Origin: Deltaproteobacteria bacterium
Lineage (GTDB): Bacteria; SAR324; NAC60-12
Direction: 5' to 3'
DNA: 55,049 nucleotides
NCBI GenBank assembly: GCA_002683655.1
Contig: NYTS01000058.1
Coordinates: 2,524-57,572 of the forward strand
Shown here one piece after another: positions 34,558-44,272 of this stretch; position 1 is the stretch's first letter, and each line of letters opens with the position of its first letter. Below the pieces are notes generated by a model, which did not search any database, had not been told where the DNA came from, and saw only the letters and a program-made list of their open reading frames with translations. Position numbers and translations under genes: made by a program.

Positions 34558-36240
34558 TTAGGTCTCAGTTGTTGAATGGGATCGCTTTCGCATCTCACGC
34601 GCCAATTTTAATGCTTGATTTGTGATCTCCGATCCATCAAGGAGTCTAGCGATTTCCATGATCGCATGTTGCTTGTCCAGATTTTCAATGAAAGTGTAGG
34701 TTTGATCCTTTTCTGTAGATTTAGTCACTGCATAATGGTGTTCAGCAAATGCTGCAATTTGCGGAAGATGGGTAATACAAAGTGTCTGTTGGCGTTTTCC
34801 TAGATGTGCCAACTTCCTTCCAACTGTCTCCGCGACACTACCACTTATGCCCGTGTCGACTTCATCAAAGATCAGAGTTTCCACAGTGTCTGTGGTTAGG
34901 ATAGTCTGGATTGCCAACATCACTCTGGATAACTCCCCCCCAGAAGCAATCTTTACGAGGGGACGCAGCGGCTGTCCCGGATTGACAGAGAGCATGAATT
35001 CAACTCGATCAGCACCATTTGAGCTAAATGAATCATCATATTTTTTTTCAAAGGAAGTTTCGAATTTTGCCCGATTCATTCCAAGCTCTGTCAATTCCCT
35101 ACTGATCGCCTCGTCGAGTTTCTTAGCTGCTTTTTTTCTTTCTGACGAAAGATTTGTCGACTGTTCTCTTAAGATTGTGACTAATTCATGAATTTCATTT
35201 TCTAAGGCTGACACATCTTCTTCCAGATTTTGGAGACCTTTTAGCTCCGTTTGATGTCGTTCACAGAGTTCTATTAGTTGAGTTGTGTTGGTTACCCTAT
35301 ACTTGCGCTGCATTGTTTGAAGTAAGCTTAAACGATCATTGACCCAAGCCAAGCGTTCAGGGTTGTCTTCAATTCGGTCCTGTCTGTGTCTTAATGACTG
35401 GCTCAATTCATCAAGCTGAAGAAGTGACTGATCAACATTCTCTAAAAGTGCCGTGCAACCGGGGTCCATTCGTTCAGCATCTTGTAACTGCCTTTTCAAA
35501 CTACTCAGTACTTCCACAATAGATCCATCCTCTTCATAAAGAACGGTCTGCATCCCTACATAGAGGCTCAGAAGTTGTTCCGCATTAGCAAGCATTTTGG
35601 ACTCTGTCTCAAGATCATCCATCTCTTGCCGCTCCAGGTTGAGGCTGGAAAGCTCTTGAAACTGTGCCTCCAGAAGCATCTGTCTATCCGTACGGTTTGC
35701 TAACCGTTCCTGCCACTCTTCCTGCTCACGTCGTTTCCTAGTCCATTTTTTATGAACTTCTCGGAGTGCCCCTCTTGTCGGGAATAGATTGCCAAAGGCA
35801 TCCAAAAAATCTAAATGACGAGAGGAATCAAGAAGTGCTTGGTTATCGTGTTGACCATGGATATGAACAAGTCCTTGCCCAACTTCTGCAAGCAAGCCCT
35901 GAGTGACAGAAGTGTCGTTTAGAAAGCGTTTCTGGCGGTTATTTGTGTTAAGCATTCGGCGAATCAATAGTTCATTTTCATGAGGTATTTCCGATTCACT
36001 AAGCAATCGCTTCAATGCAGTTTGTTTTGAAATATCAAATGTTCCCTCCACTAGCGCTTGAGAAGAACCCTGTCGAATTAGTCCAAAATCAGCTCGATCT
36101 CCCAAAAGTAATTGAAGACCATCAATCATGATCGATTTCCCTGCACCGGTTTCTCCAGTCATGATGGAAAAACCATCGAAAAAATCGATTTCTAGATTTT
36201 CAATTGTCGCTAAATTCTGAATCCGCAAATGCAGCAGCAT
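34558..36240 (-). CDS. recN: DNA repair protein RecN
   Basis: SMC-like ATPase that acts in double-strand break repair and keeps sister DNA together. Length 560 (E. coli 553). The N-terminal ATPase lobe shows LRIQNLATIENLEIDF and Walker A TGETGAGKS near residue 29. A long coiled-coil region spans about 160-360. The C-terminal lobe has the signature LSRVMLAIQ, Walker B TLIFDEVDTGISG near 450 and ITHLPQIAAFA. It starts 17 bases after the stop of the mrp gene and shares its strand with mrp, ubiE, the NadD-PncC fusion and cimA. I saw no LexA box. Confidence 0.95.
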   Translation of the reverse strand: MLLHLRIQNLATIENLEIDFFDGFSIMTGETGAGKSIMIDGLQLLLGDRADFGLIRQGSSQALVEGTFDISKQTALKRLLSESEIPHENELLIRRMLNTNNRQKRFLNDTSVTQGLLAEVGQGLVHIHGQHDNQALLDSSRHLDFLDAFGNLFPTRGALREVHKKWTRKRREQEEWQERLANRTDRQMLLEAQFQELSSLNLERQEMDDLETESKMLANAEQLLSLYVGMQTVLYEEDGSIVEVLSSLKRQLQDAERMDPGCTALLENVDQSLLQLDELSQSLRHRQDRIEDNPERLAWVNDRLSLLQTMQRKYRVTNTTQLIELCERHQTELKGLQNLEEDVSALENEIHELVTILREQSTNLSSERKKAAKKLDEAISRELTELGMNRAKFETSFEKKYDDSFSSNGADRVEFMLSVNPGQPLRPLVKIASGGELSRVMLAIQTILTTDTVETLIFDEVDTGISGSVAETVGRKLAHLGKRQQTLCITHLPQIAAFAEHHYAVTKSTEKDQTYTFIENLDKQHAIMEIARLLDGSEITNQALKLAREMRKRSHSTTET

Positions 36241-36257
36241 AGTTGCTCATTCTTGAT

Positions 36258-37352
36258 TCAGTAGATGTCGTCGAGGGAAGAGATCACATTATCAGCGATT
36301 AGGCGGAAGGCTTCTGCAGCAGGGCTATCAGATGGGGCTTGGTTCATGAGAGGCTTGCCCAGGTCACCCCCTTCACGAATGGCTAGTTCCAAAGGAATAG
36401 CACCAAGAAAAGGCACTTCGTATTTGCGGCAAGCTTCTTCAGCGCCATGTTGGCTGAAGATAGCTGTTTTTTCACCACAATGAGGACATTCAAAGTAGCT
36501 CATATTCTCAACAATGCCAACGATGGGAATATCAACTTTGGAAAACATAGTGATTGCTTTGTAAGCATCCACCAAGGCCATGTCTTGTGGAGTGGAAACC
36601 ACAACGGCACCAGCCAACTCACAGAGCTGTGAAATGCTGAGTTGAACATCCCCAGTTCCTGGAGGCATGTCTATAATCATTATATCACCACCTGGCCAGG
36701 CTGTATCTCGCAAAAGTTGTTCTACTGCCTGATGAACCATCGGCCCTCTCCAGACCATTGCCGCCTCATCATCAATCAGATTACCAATCGACATCGCATG
36801 TAAACCCATCACTTCCAGCGGTATCAAGTTTTCTTCCCTTAGTTCTGGTTTCACTCCTCGGAGACCTGTCATAATGGGGAAACTTGGGCCATAAATATCA
36901 GCGTCAAAAAAACTTACACTAAATCCTTTTTGCTGGAGGGCTAGCGCTAAATTTAGGGATACCGTAGATTTCCCAACTCCCCCCTTGCCACTGGCCACGG
37001 CTAAAACCGCATCATAGTTTTGAAGATAAGCGGTTCTTTGAGGCTGCCGAGCTTTTCTGCTGTTTTCTGATTCGGGTGTCGAAGCAGTATCTTCATCTGA
37101 TTCATCATCAATGGGGGCCTTTTCCAAGACTTCAACAGCCACTCGAGAAATACTTGATAAGTTCCGGATATTCTCCTCAATCTGCGTTGGGAGTATTTGA
37201 CGCAACCTCGACTCTAAAGGTAGAACAATCGTGAATTTGGCGAAGTCATTGTTGACCACACAGCTATGAACAATCTCTGTTTCAGTGAGAGGCCTTCCAT
37301 CAACTTCGATTTCAGCCAGAACAGACGTAAATTGTTGTTCCAATGATTCCAT
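36258..37352 (-). CDS. apbC: Mrp/ApbC iron-sulfur cluster carrier ATPase
   Basis: P-loop ATPase that carries and transfers Fe-S clusters. An N-terminal MIP18-like (DUF59) domain covers about residues 1-90, then a charged linker rich in Glu/Asp/Ser (90-115), then the MinD/ParA-type domain with the deviant Walker A ASGKGGVGKST near 127. DADIYGPSFPIM and IIDMPPGTGDVQL are typical, and the bridging-cysteine pair is CPHC near 295. The 364-residue length is normal. It lies between ubiE and recN on the minus strand with short gaps, so probably one transcript. Confidence 0.94.
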   Translation of the reverse strand: MESLEQQFTSVLAEIEVDGRPLTETEIVHSCVVNNDFAKFTIVLPLESRLRQILPTQIEENIRNLSSISRVAVEVLEKAPIDDESDEDTASTPESENSRKARQPQRTAYLQNYDAVLAVASGKGGVGKSTVSLNLALALQQKGFSVSFFDADIYGPSFPIMTGLRGVKPELREENLIPLEVMGLHAMSIGNLIDDEAAMVWRGPMVHQAVEQLLRDTAWPGGDIMIIDMPPGTGDVQLSISQLCELAGAVVVSTPQDMALVDAYKAITMFSKVDIPIVGIVENMSYFECPHCGEKTAIFSQHGAEEACRKYEVPFLGAIPLELAIREGGDLGKPLMNQAPSDSPAAEAFRLIADNVISSLDDIY

Positions 37353-37363
37353 GATTGCTTTCT

Positions 37364-38083
37364 TCAGGGAGCAGAGGTTTTGTAAGCGACATGAATTGTC
37401 GAGGCACCAAATGCAAAATCGTAGTAGTCAGCCTGTTGAAAACCGACTTCAAGTAGTTTCCGCTTCAGGGTTTCTTGATCAGGATACTTCAAAGAAGACT
37501 GAGGAAGATAGGTGAACATCTCTTGCTCTGGCATTAGCCATTCACCAATCTTTGGGACCACCTTGAAGAAATAGAAACGGCTCAAAACATCTATTAATGG
37601 TAGCCGTACTTTTCCCACATCGAGACTAACCAAGACCCCCCCTGGTTGCAAGATGCGCCTGATCTCCGAGAGTCCCTTCGTGAAATCATCAAGGTTACGC
37701 AGTCCATAACCAATCGTCACCGCAGCAAACCAGTTATCCGGAAAAGGAAGGCGAAGGGCATCCCCTTGAATCCATTGAACCGAATCAAATCGAGTCCGAT
37801 CTGCAGCGATCCCCAACATCGATGCAGCAAAATCAACCCCTGTCACTTCCGCATGAGGATGCTGTTTGATGACAGCCCTAGCAATGTCTCCAGTCCCACA
37901 ACAAAGATCCAAGCAACGTTCTCCTTCCCGAAGTCCCGTCTGACGAGCAACAAAACGCTTCCAATAACGGTGCATTCCAAAGGTAATGAGGTCATTAAAC
38001 CTGTCATACTTCAACGCAATTTCATTGAATTTGTGGCTAACGTATTCAGCTTTATCTGCTGTCGATGGGAGTTGGTAGGTCAA
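37364..38083 (-). CDS. ubiE: UbiE/MenG quinone C-methyltransferase
   Basis: SAM-dependent C-methyltransferase for (demethyl)menaquinone or ubiquinone biosynthesis; which quinone cannot be decided from this gene. The 239 residues contain KYDRFNDLITFGMHRYWKR (family motif, near 25), the SAM site LDLCCGTGDIARAV near 59 and YGLRNLDDFTKGL near 127. Its start overlaps the stop of the upstream NadD-PncC fusion gene (38080-38083), so translation is probably coupled. Downstream on the same strand is apbC. Confidence 0.93.
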   Translation of the reverse strand: MTYQLPSTADKAEYVSHKFNEIALKYDRFNDLITFGMHRYWKRFVARQTGLREGERCLDLCCGTGDIARAVIKQHPHAEVTGVDFAASMLGIAADRTRFDSVQWIQGDALRLPFPDNWFAAVTIGYGLRNLDDFTKGLSEIRRILQPGGVLVSLDVGKVRLPLIDVLSRFYFFKVVPKIGEWLMPEQEMFTYLPQSSLKYPDQETLKRKLLEVGFQQADYYDFAFGASTIHVAYKTSAP

Positions 38084-39435
38084 TGGCTTACTGAGGTAGG
38101 ATACAAATCAAGTTGTCTAGAAAGCAATTTAATAGCAGAAATCGCAAAACGAATCTGGTGTTCCTGTTTGGTGAAGAATGGATTTTCCTGAATTACCTCG
38201 TAGATCTGCTCATGTCGCTGCTCCATCATTTCTGACCTTTGGATAAGCACCAGGTGGCAAACCCCATTCTTATTGCTGCGCAGGTTTCCATCAGGGGGGC
38301 CTGCCATCCCATTTTCAGCCAGCACCACGTCTGCTTCAATATTTTTCATTGCAGCCAAAGCCATCTCCTTTGTCAATTCCTCAGACAGGCTTGATTCGTG
38401 GTCCCCCAGAAATCTCCCGATCAATCGTTCCTTGAAGGAATTGGCATAAGCGACCTGAGAGCCAAGAACGAATTTGGACGAACCGGGTAGCCCAATCAAG
38501 GATCCTGCTATCCGTCCACCAGTGCTTGTTTCCAGAAGATAGATTTTCGGAGGATTTTTTCTCTCAAAAAGCTGGCGAGAGACCTTTCGACTGATTTCTA
38601 GGAGATCTCTCTCTAGTTCCAGAATTCTGGCTTCCCACTCACTGACTTCAGCAATTTTCTTTGAAAGTCTACTCCCAAGATACTCATCAAGATGCTCAAT
38701 TGCATTGTCAGGCAGATAAGCGGGAAGTTGCTGCCCACAGGATACAGCTCGACGAATTATCGTTGAGGAAAGATTTAGATAGCTTTTAAGTGCTATGGGT
38801 AAAAGATCAGGATCTAGAATTTTCTGTTTCAGAGATAGTCCTTCACCAAAACTATCCGCAACCCGCTCACCCGGCCGGGGTACTACCAGCCATTCCGTCA
38901 AGTTTGACATCTCTTTCAAGTCTGCTTCAGAAAATATTTTGGGATCCTGCATTCTGTTGATCAAGTCACTACCGATCAAAACCTGAATCCGCTTACTTTT
39001 AGACTCGCTATCAGACTCGATAGCTGTCCAGATATTTTTGACATTATCCAACAGTCTAACCTGGCCTTCCTTCTTGAATTCACTGATTGAAACGAATAAC
39101 CCTACTTGGCGAAGACGAAGAATTTCTTCAACTTGAGCAACAATGAAATTGAGTCGATTTCCAGAATTTTGATGTAAACTCGCTAGCAGGTCTTGCATCA
39201 GTTGGAGGCGGATATCTTTGGGGAGGGTTACTGATCTTTTGAAAGGATCTGGATGATGACCATTAGAGAGGAGGTAAACGACCTTCGATAATTCAGGTCG
39301 TTGCCTCAAGGCCAGTTCTGCCAATACAAGGTGGTGATAGCCTGCCGGGTTTCCAGTGATGGGAACAAATAGGGTATTTTGGAAATCAGCATTCTCCGGG
39401 CAAGGAGATTCAATAATCCTGGGGTTCACTTGCAA
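38080..39435 (-). CDS. NadD-like adenylyltransferase fused to PncC/CinA-C domain
   Basis: 451-residue two-domain protein. The N-terminal half (about 20-250) is a NadD/NMNAT-type nucleotidyltransferase: FVPITGNPAGYHHLVLAELA aligns with the HxGH region, VLIGSDLI is typical mid-domain, and SSTIIRR (223-229) is the ISSTxxR motif. The C-terminal half (275-440) is a PncC/CinA-C domain (NMN deamidase): TSTGG (303-307) aligns with SCTGG, Y330 and K335 match the catalytic Tyr/Lys spacing, and GMAGP (376-380) is conserved. If active, PncC would turn NMN into NaMN and NadD would adenylate it to NaAD, two consecutive steps of NAD recycling. But HxGH reads GYHH (first His lost) and the PncC serine position reads Thr, so one or both activities may have changed. 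It sits between cimA and ubiE. Confidence 0.8.
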   Translation of the reverse strand: MQVNPRIIESPCPENADFQNTLFVPITGNPAGYHHLVLAELALRQRPELSKVVYLLSNGHHPDPFKRSVTLPKDIRLQLMQDLLASLHQNSGNRLNFIVAQVEEILRLRQVGLFVSISEFKKEGQVRLLDNVKNIWTAIESDSESKSKRIQVLIGSDLINRMQDPKIFSEADLKEMSNLTEWLVVPRPGERVADSFGEGLSLKQKILDPDLLPIALKSYLNLSSTIIRRAVSCGQQLPAYLPDNAIEHLDEYLGSRLSKKIAEVSEWEARILELERDLLEISRKVSRQLFERKNPPKIYLLETSTGGRIAGSLIGLPGSSKFVLGSQVAYANSFKERLIGRFLGDHESSLSEELTKEMALAAMKNIEADVVLAENGMAGPPDGNLRSNKNGVCHLVLIQRSEMMEQRHEQIYEVIQENPFFTKQEHQIRFAISAIKLLSRQLDLYPTSVSH

Positions 39436-39439
39436 AAAA

Positions 39440-40993
39440 TTAGGCTGCTGGTTCAGCCTGTACTTGATTCTGTAGCATCAGCAAATTTAGCATTTTCAAG
39501 GTAGCATTAACTGCTGCCATCACTTGGTCACCATCCACACCAATCGTTTGGAGTCGTCTCTCACCCATCTTCCAGGTGATCACAGCCTCGGTCAACGCAT
39601 CAGTTTTTCCACTCCTAGGAATCCGAATTTCATAGTCCACCAAGTCAGGACAAATGATTTGACGGCGTTTGAGGATTTTCTTGATAGCATTCATAAAAGC
39701 ATCATATCCACCAATGCCTGAACCTGCTTCAGTGTATTCCTTTTCGTCCCAACACAAGCTAACAGAAGCGGTGGACTTAAGATTCAAACCACTCTGGATG
39801 CTGCAACCCTCTAAGCGCAATCGTTGATTAACGTTATCATCCAAGACATCAGTAACAATGAAGGGCAAATCCGCTGGAGTCAGATTTTTCTTTGAGTCCC
39901 CCAGTTGGACGATTCTTTCCAATACTTTTCTTAGATTTTCCTCAGAAAGCTGTAGACCAAGGATCTCAAGATTTTTTACGAGAGATGCTTTGCCACTCAT
40001 TTTTCCCAGTGCATAACTTCGAATTCTGCCAAAACGCTCTGGCTGAATTGGATTGTGATAGAGACCACCTTTCCTGTCCCCATCAGCGTGAATTCCACTT
40101 GTCTGGGTAAAAACATCAGTACCCACGACAGGGGAATTCGTAGCCAATCGCTTACCTGAGAAGGTCTCGATCATCTCGCTCACTGGCACCAAGCTTGTTT
40201 CATCAATGCTGAGGTTAACCCCTAACTTATCACGAAGGACTACTGAAATTTCAGCAAGGGAAACATTTCCAGCTCTTTCACCCAGGCAGTTCATTGTGCA
40301 ATGCAGGTTACGAATTCCGGCTTTGACTGCGTATAGGCAGTTTGCGGTGGCCAAGCCATAGTCGTTGTGAGGATGAAAATCGATTTTAGCCCATGGGAAT
40401 CGCAAGGTCATGTCTTTCAAGCTATCAAATACTTCCTCTGGAGATAGCACTCCGAGAGTGTCTGGCAACATAATGTGCTTAATGTCTAACCTCTCCAAGT
40501 GCCCCATTAGGTTATAAACATACTCTGGCTTATCTCGATAACCATTTGACCAATCCTCGAGATATATATTTACCTGCAAGCCTCTAATCTCGGCGTATTT
40601 GACCGTTAGGCGTATGTCTGCAGCGTGTTCTTCAAGTGTTTTCCGAAGCTGATTCTTGCAGTGATTTTCACTCCCCTTGGTTAGTAAATTCATTACTCTG
40701 GCACCAGAGTCGAAAATCCAGTCAACACTTCTCTTGTAGTCACAAAAACCGAGAACTTCTACACGATCCAGAAACCCTTGGTCACTTGCCCAATCTGCTA
40801 TGTTTTGAACAGCTTCTTGTTCTCCCTGTGAAATTCTCGCTGAAGCAATTTCCAGTCTATCAACCCCAACTCTCTGAAGCAGAGCTTTGGCGATATTCAT
40901 CTTCTCAGAAGGTGTAAACGAGACCCCTTGAGTCTGCTCACCATCACGAAGAGTTGTGTCCATCAAAGAAATATGTTCACCAGCGAGATCCAT
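39440..40993 (-). CDS. cimA: Citramalate synthase, Leptospira type
   Basis: Condenses pyruvate and acetyl-CoA to (R)-citramalate, the entry to threonine-independent isoleucine synthesis. 517 residues, nearly the same length as the Leptospira interrogans enzyme as I recall it, and alike along its whole length: LMDTTLRDGEQTQGVSFT at the start (catalytic Arg and metal Asp), EDWSNGYRDKPEY, FHPHNDYGLA (metal His pair), LGERAGN, SGIHADGDRKGGLYHNPI, and the regulatory C-terminal part GGYDAFMNA with RIPRSGKTDALTE. The C-terminal domain implies feedback control by isoleucine. 2-Isopropylmalate synthase (LeuA) is the main alternative, but the close match favours CimA. No leuBCD genes are adjacent. Confidence 0.88.
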   Translation of the reverse strand: MDLAGEHISLMDTTLRDGEQTQGVSFTPSEKMNIAKALLQRVGVDRLEIASARISQGEQEAVQNIADWASDQGFLDRVEVLGFCDYKRSVDWIFDSGARVMNLLTKGSENHCKNQLRKTLEEHAADIRLTVKYAEIRGLQVNIYLEDWSNGYRDKPEYVYNLMGHLERLDIKHIMLPDTLGVLSPEEVFDSLKDMTLRFPWAKIDFHPHNDYGLATANCLYAVKAGIRNLHCTMNCLGERAGNVSLAEISVVLRDKLGVNLSIDETSLVPVSEMIETFSGKRLATNSPVVGTDVFTQTSGIHADGDRKGGLYHNPIQPERFGRIRSYALGKMSGKASLVKNLEILGLQLSEENLRKVLERIVQLGDSKKNLTPADLPFIVTDVLDDNVNQRLRLEGCSIQSGLNLKSTASVSLCWDEKEYTEAGSGIGGYDAFMNAIKKILKRRQIICPDLVDYEIRIPRSGKTDALTEAVITWKMGERRLQTIGVDGDQVMAAVNATLKMLNLLMLQNQVQAEPAA

Positions 40994-41076
40994 TGCTTCA
41001 TCCTTCTAAGAAATTCTGAAAAATCAGACTTTACCATGCTCTTACCATGTGTGGCAACCGCTCTTTAAAGTTTTAC

Positions 41077-41910
41077 TTAATCTTCCTCTTCTTGCTTGAG
41101 AGTCTGAAATTCCAAGCCCTTTAGTTCCCAATGGGGTGAGGGCTTCTCTACCAAGGCAAGTACGACCTCGAAGATCTGGACCTCCTCATCTTGGTTTACT
41201 CTGAAACGAACTCTGGAATCTTCTGCATCTCCCCTGAAATCAAGATGTAATTCTGGCTCCTCTAATTCAAATCCTGCAGCCCTCAATTCTAGGTATCTTG
41301 AATCCTGTTTGACGACCTCATAGGACACCTGAAAAGCTGAGGTTTTGCGCATGTTTGGTTGCTGCAGACCCAAGGCAATGATGAAAAAACCAAAGAACAA
41401 CAAGTTTGAAAGCAGCAGGCGGCGCATTGGGCGCATCGCATCTGGATTATCAATGACTACCGTTCCTGCTAACCGATCTCCCAAGCGCCTTCCGTAAGGA
41501 TCTCTAAAGATTTCCCAAGCTTCCCAAGGTAGGATGAATAAGCTCAAATTACGTTTGAATAATCGGTCTTTCGGCACTATTTCATTAAGATTTTCAATTT
41601 TACGTAAACACATGCCCAACATGCGTTTCCCAGGGCTGCCGTTTTGTGAAAGATCTCTAAATACTAAAAAGAGCATGGCCCCACCATAGAACCAAGTGAG
41701 GTCTAACCAGCTACGAGCCTGCTGCTTAAGGTCCCAGTTTTCCTGCCGAAAAAGGCTGTCGAGTGTATTAAGGATCAAAATGATGAGAACAATATCTATC
41801 AGGAGACCAAAGAGGCGCTTCCCTTGGGAAGATGCCCTGAGGCGGGAAGGAGCGTCAGAATGAACCACAGAAGCGTGTTCCGAATCAACGGTGGAAGATT
41901 CCTCCATCAT
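41077..41910 (-). CDS. RDD-family membrane protein
   Basis: 277 residues with an RDD domain: [17 protein letters not shown] near residue 30, a second helix near 72-85, [16 protein letters not shown] near 88 and a third helix within 125-140, then [14 protein letters not shown] (the conserved Arg/Asp region). A fourth hydrophobic segment (165-182) is followed by a roughly 90-residue soluble tail rich in Glu. RDD proteins are poorly characterised membrane proteins, some implicated in ion transport. Its start overlaps the lpxD stop by 4 bases. A specific role in lipid A metabolism is not shown by anything in the sequence. Confidence 0.8.
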   Translation of the reverse strand: MMEESSTVDSEHASVVHSDAPSRLRASSQGKRLFGLLIDIVLIILILNTLDSLFRQENWDLKQQARSWLDLTWFYGGAMLFLVFRDLSQNGSPGKRMLGMCLRKIENLNEIVPKDRLFKRNLSLFILPWEAWEIFRDPYGRRLGDRLAGTVVIDNPDAMRPMRRLLLSNLLFFGFFIIALGLQQPNMRKTSAFQVSYEVVKQDSRYLELRAAGFELEEPELHLDFRGDAEDSRVRFRVNQDEEVQIFEVVLALVEKPSPHWELKGLEFQTLKQEEED

Positions 41911-42974
41911 GGCAAGCGAGATTCAACTTTTTTGAGGCGGTCAAAGAGTTCTTCGAGTCGGTGAATCAATGCCTGAGTTTTGCGCCACTGAGAAACTGGT
42001 CTGGAAGGCATTCCACCCACTACCTCCTTATCGGCGATATTGCTCGTGATCACCGAGCGCGCAACCGCTGTCACATGATTACCAACCTGAACATTATCTC
42101 TAATTCCGGTTTGCCCACCCATGATCAGATGATGCCCTATGGTCGCACTTCCACCTATGGCGGATTGGGCAGAGATCAGCGCATGCTCCCCAATCACAAC
42201 ATTGTGGGCAATTTGAACCTGATTATCAATTTTGCTTCCTGCCTTGATGACAGTGTCGGTAAATCGGGCTCGATCCACCGTAGTATTTGCTCCAATTTCA
42301 ACATCATTTTCAACCATCACTCGGCCCACTTGGGGAATTTTCTGATTGACACCCTCTCTCTGAAAATAACCATGTCCATCTGCCCCAATCACAGATCCAC
42401 TTTGGAGGATCACCCGATCACCAATGATGCAGTCTTCCTGCACCACAGCTTTTGGAAAAATTTCACAATTCTCCCCAATCACAGCATCAGTCATCAAAAC
42501 GCAACCAGCATGTATAATGCTGCCTGAGCCAATGCGAACTCCATCATAGAGCACCACTTGTGGGCCTACCCAAACATTTTCTCCAAGTTGAACATTATTG
42601 CCAAAGGTGGCTGTGGGATGTACTTGGCCTTCTGGGTGTTGCTGAGGATGCAACAGTGCTGTTGCTTTGACATGAGTTGCCAGCGGATCATGGGCAAACA
42701 GAAAATTTCGACCCCAAGCGTTGGTACCTGCTGGAACAATCACCGCAATTTCATCACCATTGATTTCTTCTTCATGATGCTGTTTGCGATGAATTCCTCT
42801 CGGAGTAGTGACACTGCTCAACCCACTAGCAGAAGCCAAGTAAGCTACCCCACCAGGTCTCAGTTGATCCAGCCCACAGGCATGAGTTAATTTCAAGGAG
42901 GGTTCACCGCTAAAGGGTAAATCTAGCTGACGAGCCAGTTCTTCAAGCGTAAGTGTTTGCCGAATTCGTTTCAT
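41907..42974 (-). CDS. lpxD: UDP-3-O-acylglucosamine N-acyltransferase
   Basis: Third step of lipid A synthesis: adds the N-linked hydroxyacyl chain from acyl-ACP. 355 residues: an N-terminal uridine-binding domain (1-105), then left-handed beta-helix hexapeptide repeats (about 115-320), and a C-terminal helix. The catalytic His is in QIAHNVVIG near 250; GADGHGYF and [21 protein letters not shown] are typical of LpxD. A short insertion-like stretch rich in His/Lys/Glu (about 58-74, [15 protein letters not shown]) lies in the N-terminal domain. lpxA, lpxB and fabZ are not neighbours. It overlaps moeA by one base (TAATG). Confidence 0.93.
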   Translation of the reverse strand: MKRIRQTLTLEELARQLDLPFSGEPSLKLTHACGLDQLRPGGVAYLASASGLSSVTTPRGIHRKQHHEEEINGDEIAVIVPAGTNAWGRNFLFAHDPLATHVKATALLHPQQHPEGQVHPTATFGNNVQLGENVWVGPQVVLYDGVRIGSGSIIHAGCVLMTDAVIGENCEIFPKAVVQEDCIIGDRVILQSGSVIGADGHGYFQREGVNQKIPQVGRVMVENDVEIGANTTVDRARFTDTVIKAGSKIDNQVQIAHNVVIGEHALISAQSAIGGSATIGHHLIMGGQTGIRDNVQVGNHVTAVARSVITSNIADKEVVGGMPSRPVSQWRKTQALIHRLEELFDRLKKVESRLP

Positions 42975-44200
42975 TAACCAAATAAAGCAAAGCGGTGTGC
43001 AAGAGGTCGAACACTGACTGACTGCCCAGATCGTAAAGGTTGGGAATCTTCCGGCATGTGAATCAGCGAGTTAGCCTGAGCTATCGAGGAAATACTGAAG
43101 GAACCTTGTTGAGGTACAGGACGAACCCAATCAGTACCATCTTGATGATACCAATGGGCCCTTAAAAGTTGCAGTCTCTCTGAGGTTTCATCAAAATCCT
43201 CAATGATTTTTGCGGATCGCATTGGCACTTCCAGTTGTTGGTGGCCAAGACATTTACGTAGGTAGGGCCTGACCAGTTCTTCAAAAAGAACGAATGTGGA
43301 AGCTGGATTACCGGGCAAGCCAAAAACCTTGGTGTCTCCAAGCTTTCCAAAGAATAGGGGCTTGCCAGGTTTGATTTTGATCCGCCAGAAAATTTCTTCG
43401 ACTCCTAACTCTTTTAGAGCAGGCTTAACAAAATCTGAGTCACCAACCGAGACCCCACCTGAAATCAACAAAACATCTGCTTTCAGCGCCTCATCAAGAA
43501 CTTTGATTGTACCTTCCAAGTCGTCAACCACTCGGTGCAGTCTCGTTACCTCACAAGCCTCTGTTTGGAGTAGGGCTTCAAGCAAAAAACTGTTTGCCTC
43601 ACGAATCTGACCAGGTCCGGGTTTGATGGTTGGATCAACCAGTTCTGTTCCCGTAGACAAAATATTTATCTTCAGCCTTCTGTACAATGGGACTTCAACC
43701 AGACCTTGGGCTGCCAGCACGACCAGGTGCGTTGGGGCAATCGTTGTTCCGACAGGAAAGAGAGGGTCTCCAATTGACATGTCTCGCCCTCTGCGACGTA
43801 GATTGTTTCCATTCTGAGTGGGATGCGAGAAATAAACTTGGTCATCCTTCCTCACAACTTGTTCTCTCATAACAACAGCATCTGCGCCTAGGGGCATAGG
43901 TGCACCCGTAGCAACTTGAACGCACTCACCTTCCTGAAGTGAAATCGTGTCTAATCGACCAGCGAAAATGTATTCCTGACATCTTAGAACTACTGAATTT
44001 TCTGAGGTAGCTTTGGCAATTTCATTTAATTTTACAGCGTAGCCATCCACTGCTGAATTATCGAAAGGAGGCTGATCTTCTAGCGCGACAAGGGTTTCAG
44101 CCAGGGCTCTTCCAACTGAGTTTCTAAAATCAACTTTTTCTGATTCTTGAGCCTTAGCATGCGCAAGAATGGTGACTTTGGCTTCTTCGTAAGTTAACAT
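42974..44200 (-). CDS. moeA: Molybdopterin molybdenumtransferase
   Basis: Inserts molybdate into adenylylated molybdopterin to complete Mo cofactor. 408 residues. Motifs are [15 protein letters not shown] near residue 39, [18 protein letters not shown] near 90, the MoCF domain segment [24 protein letters not shown] near 245, and KPGKPLFFG with [11 protein letters not shown] near 280-300. It is first in a minus-strand run moeA-lpxD-RDD with overlapping ends. moaE, modABC and fdhD elsewhere in the window serve the same cofactor but are not linked to it. Confidence 0.95.
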   Translation of the reverse strand: MLTYEEAKVTILAHAKAQESEKVDFRNSVGRALAETLVALEDQPPFDNSAVDGYAVKLNEIAKATSENSVVLRCQEYIFAGRLDTISLQEGECVQVATGAPMPLGADAVVMREQVVRKDDQVYFSHPTQNGNNLRRRGRDMSIGDPLFPVGTTIAPTHLVVLAAQGLVEVPLYRRLKINILSTGTELVDPTIKPGPGQIREANSFLLEALLQTEACEVTRLHRVVDDLEGTIKVLDEALKADVLLISGGVSVGDSDFVKPALKELGVEEIFWRIKIKPGKPLFFGKLGDTKVFGLPGNPASTFVLFEELVRPYLRKCLGHQQLEVPMRSAKIIEDFDETSERLQLLRAHWYHQDGTDWVRPVPQQGSFSISSIAQANSLIHMPEDSQPLRSGQSVSVRPLAHRFALFG

Positions 44201-44272
44201 AATTTAATAAATTTATTGGACAACCAATTTGAAACTTAAGCACTATCCATTCCAAGAAAAATAGGATCAAAC

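Noticed and set aside
41961-42890. Two long plus-strand frames opposite lpxD
   Set aside because: They are antisense to the hexapeptide repeats of lpxD, whose periodic codons leave open frames on the other strand.
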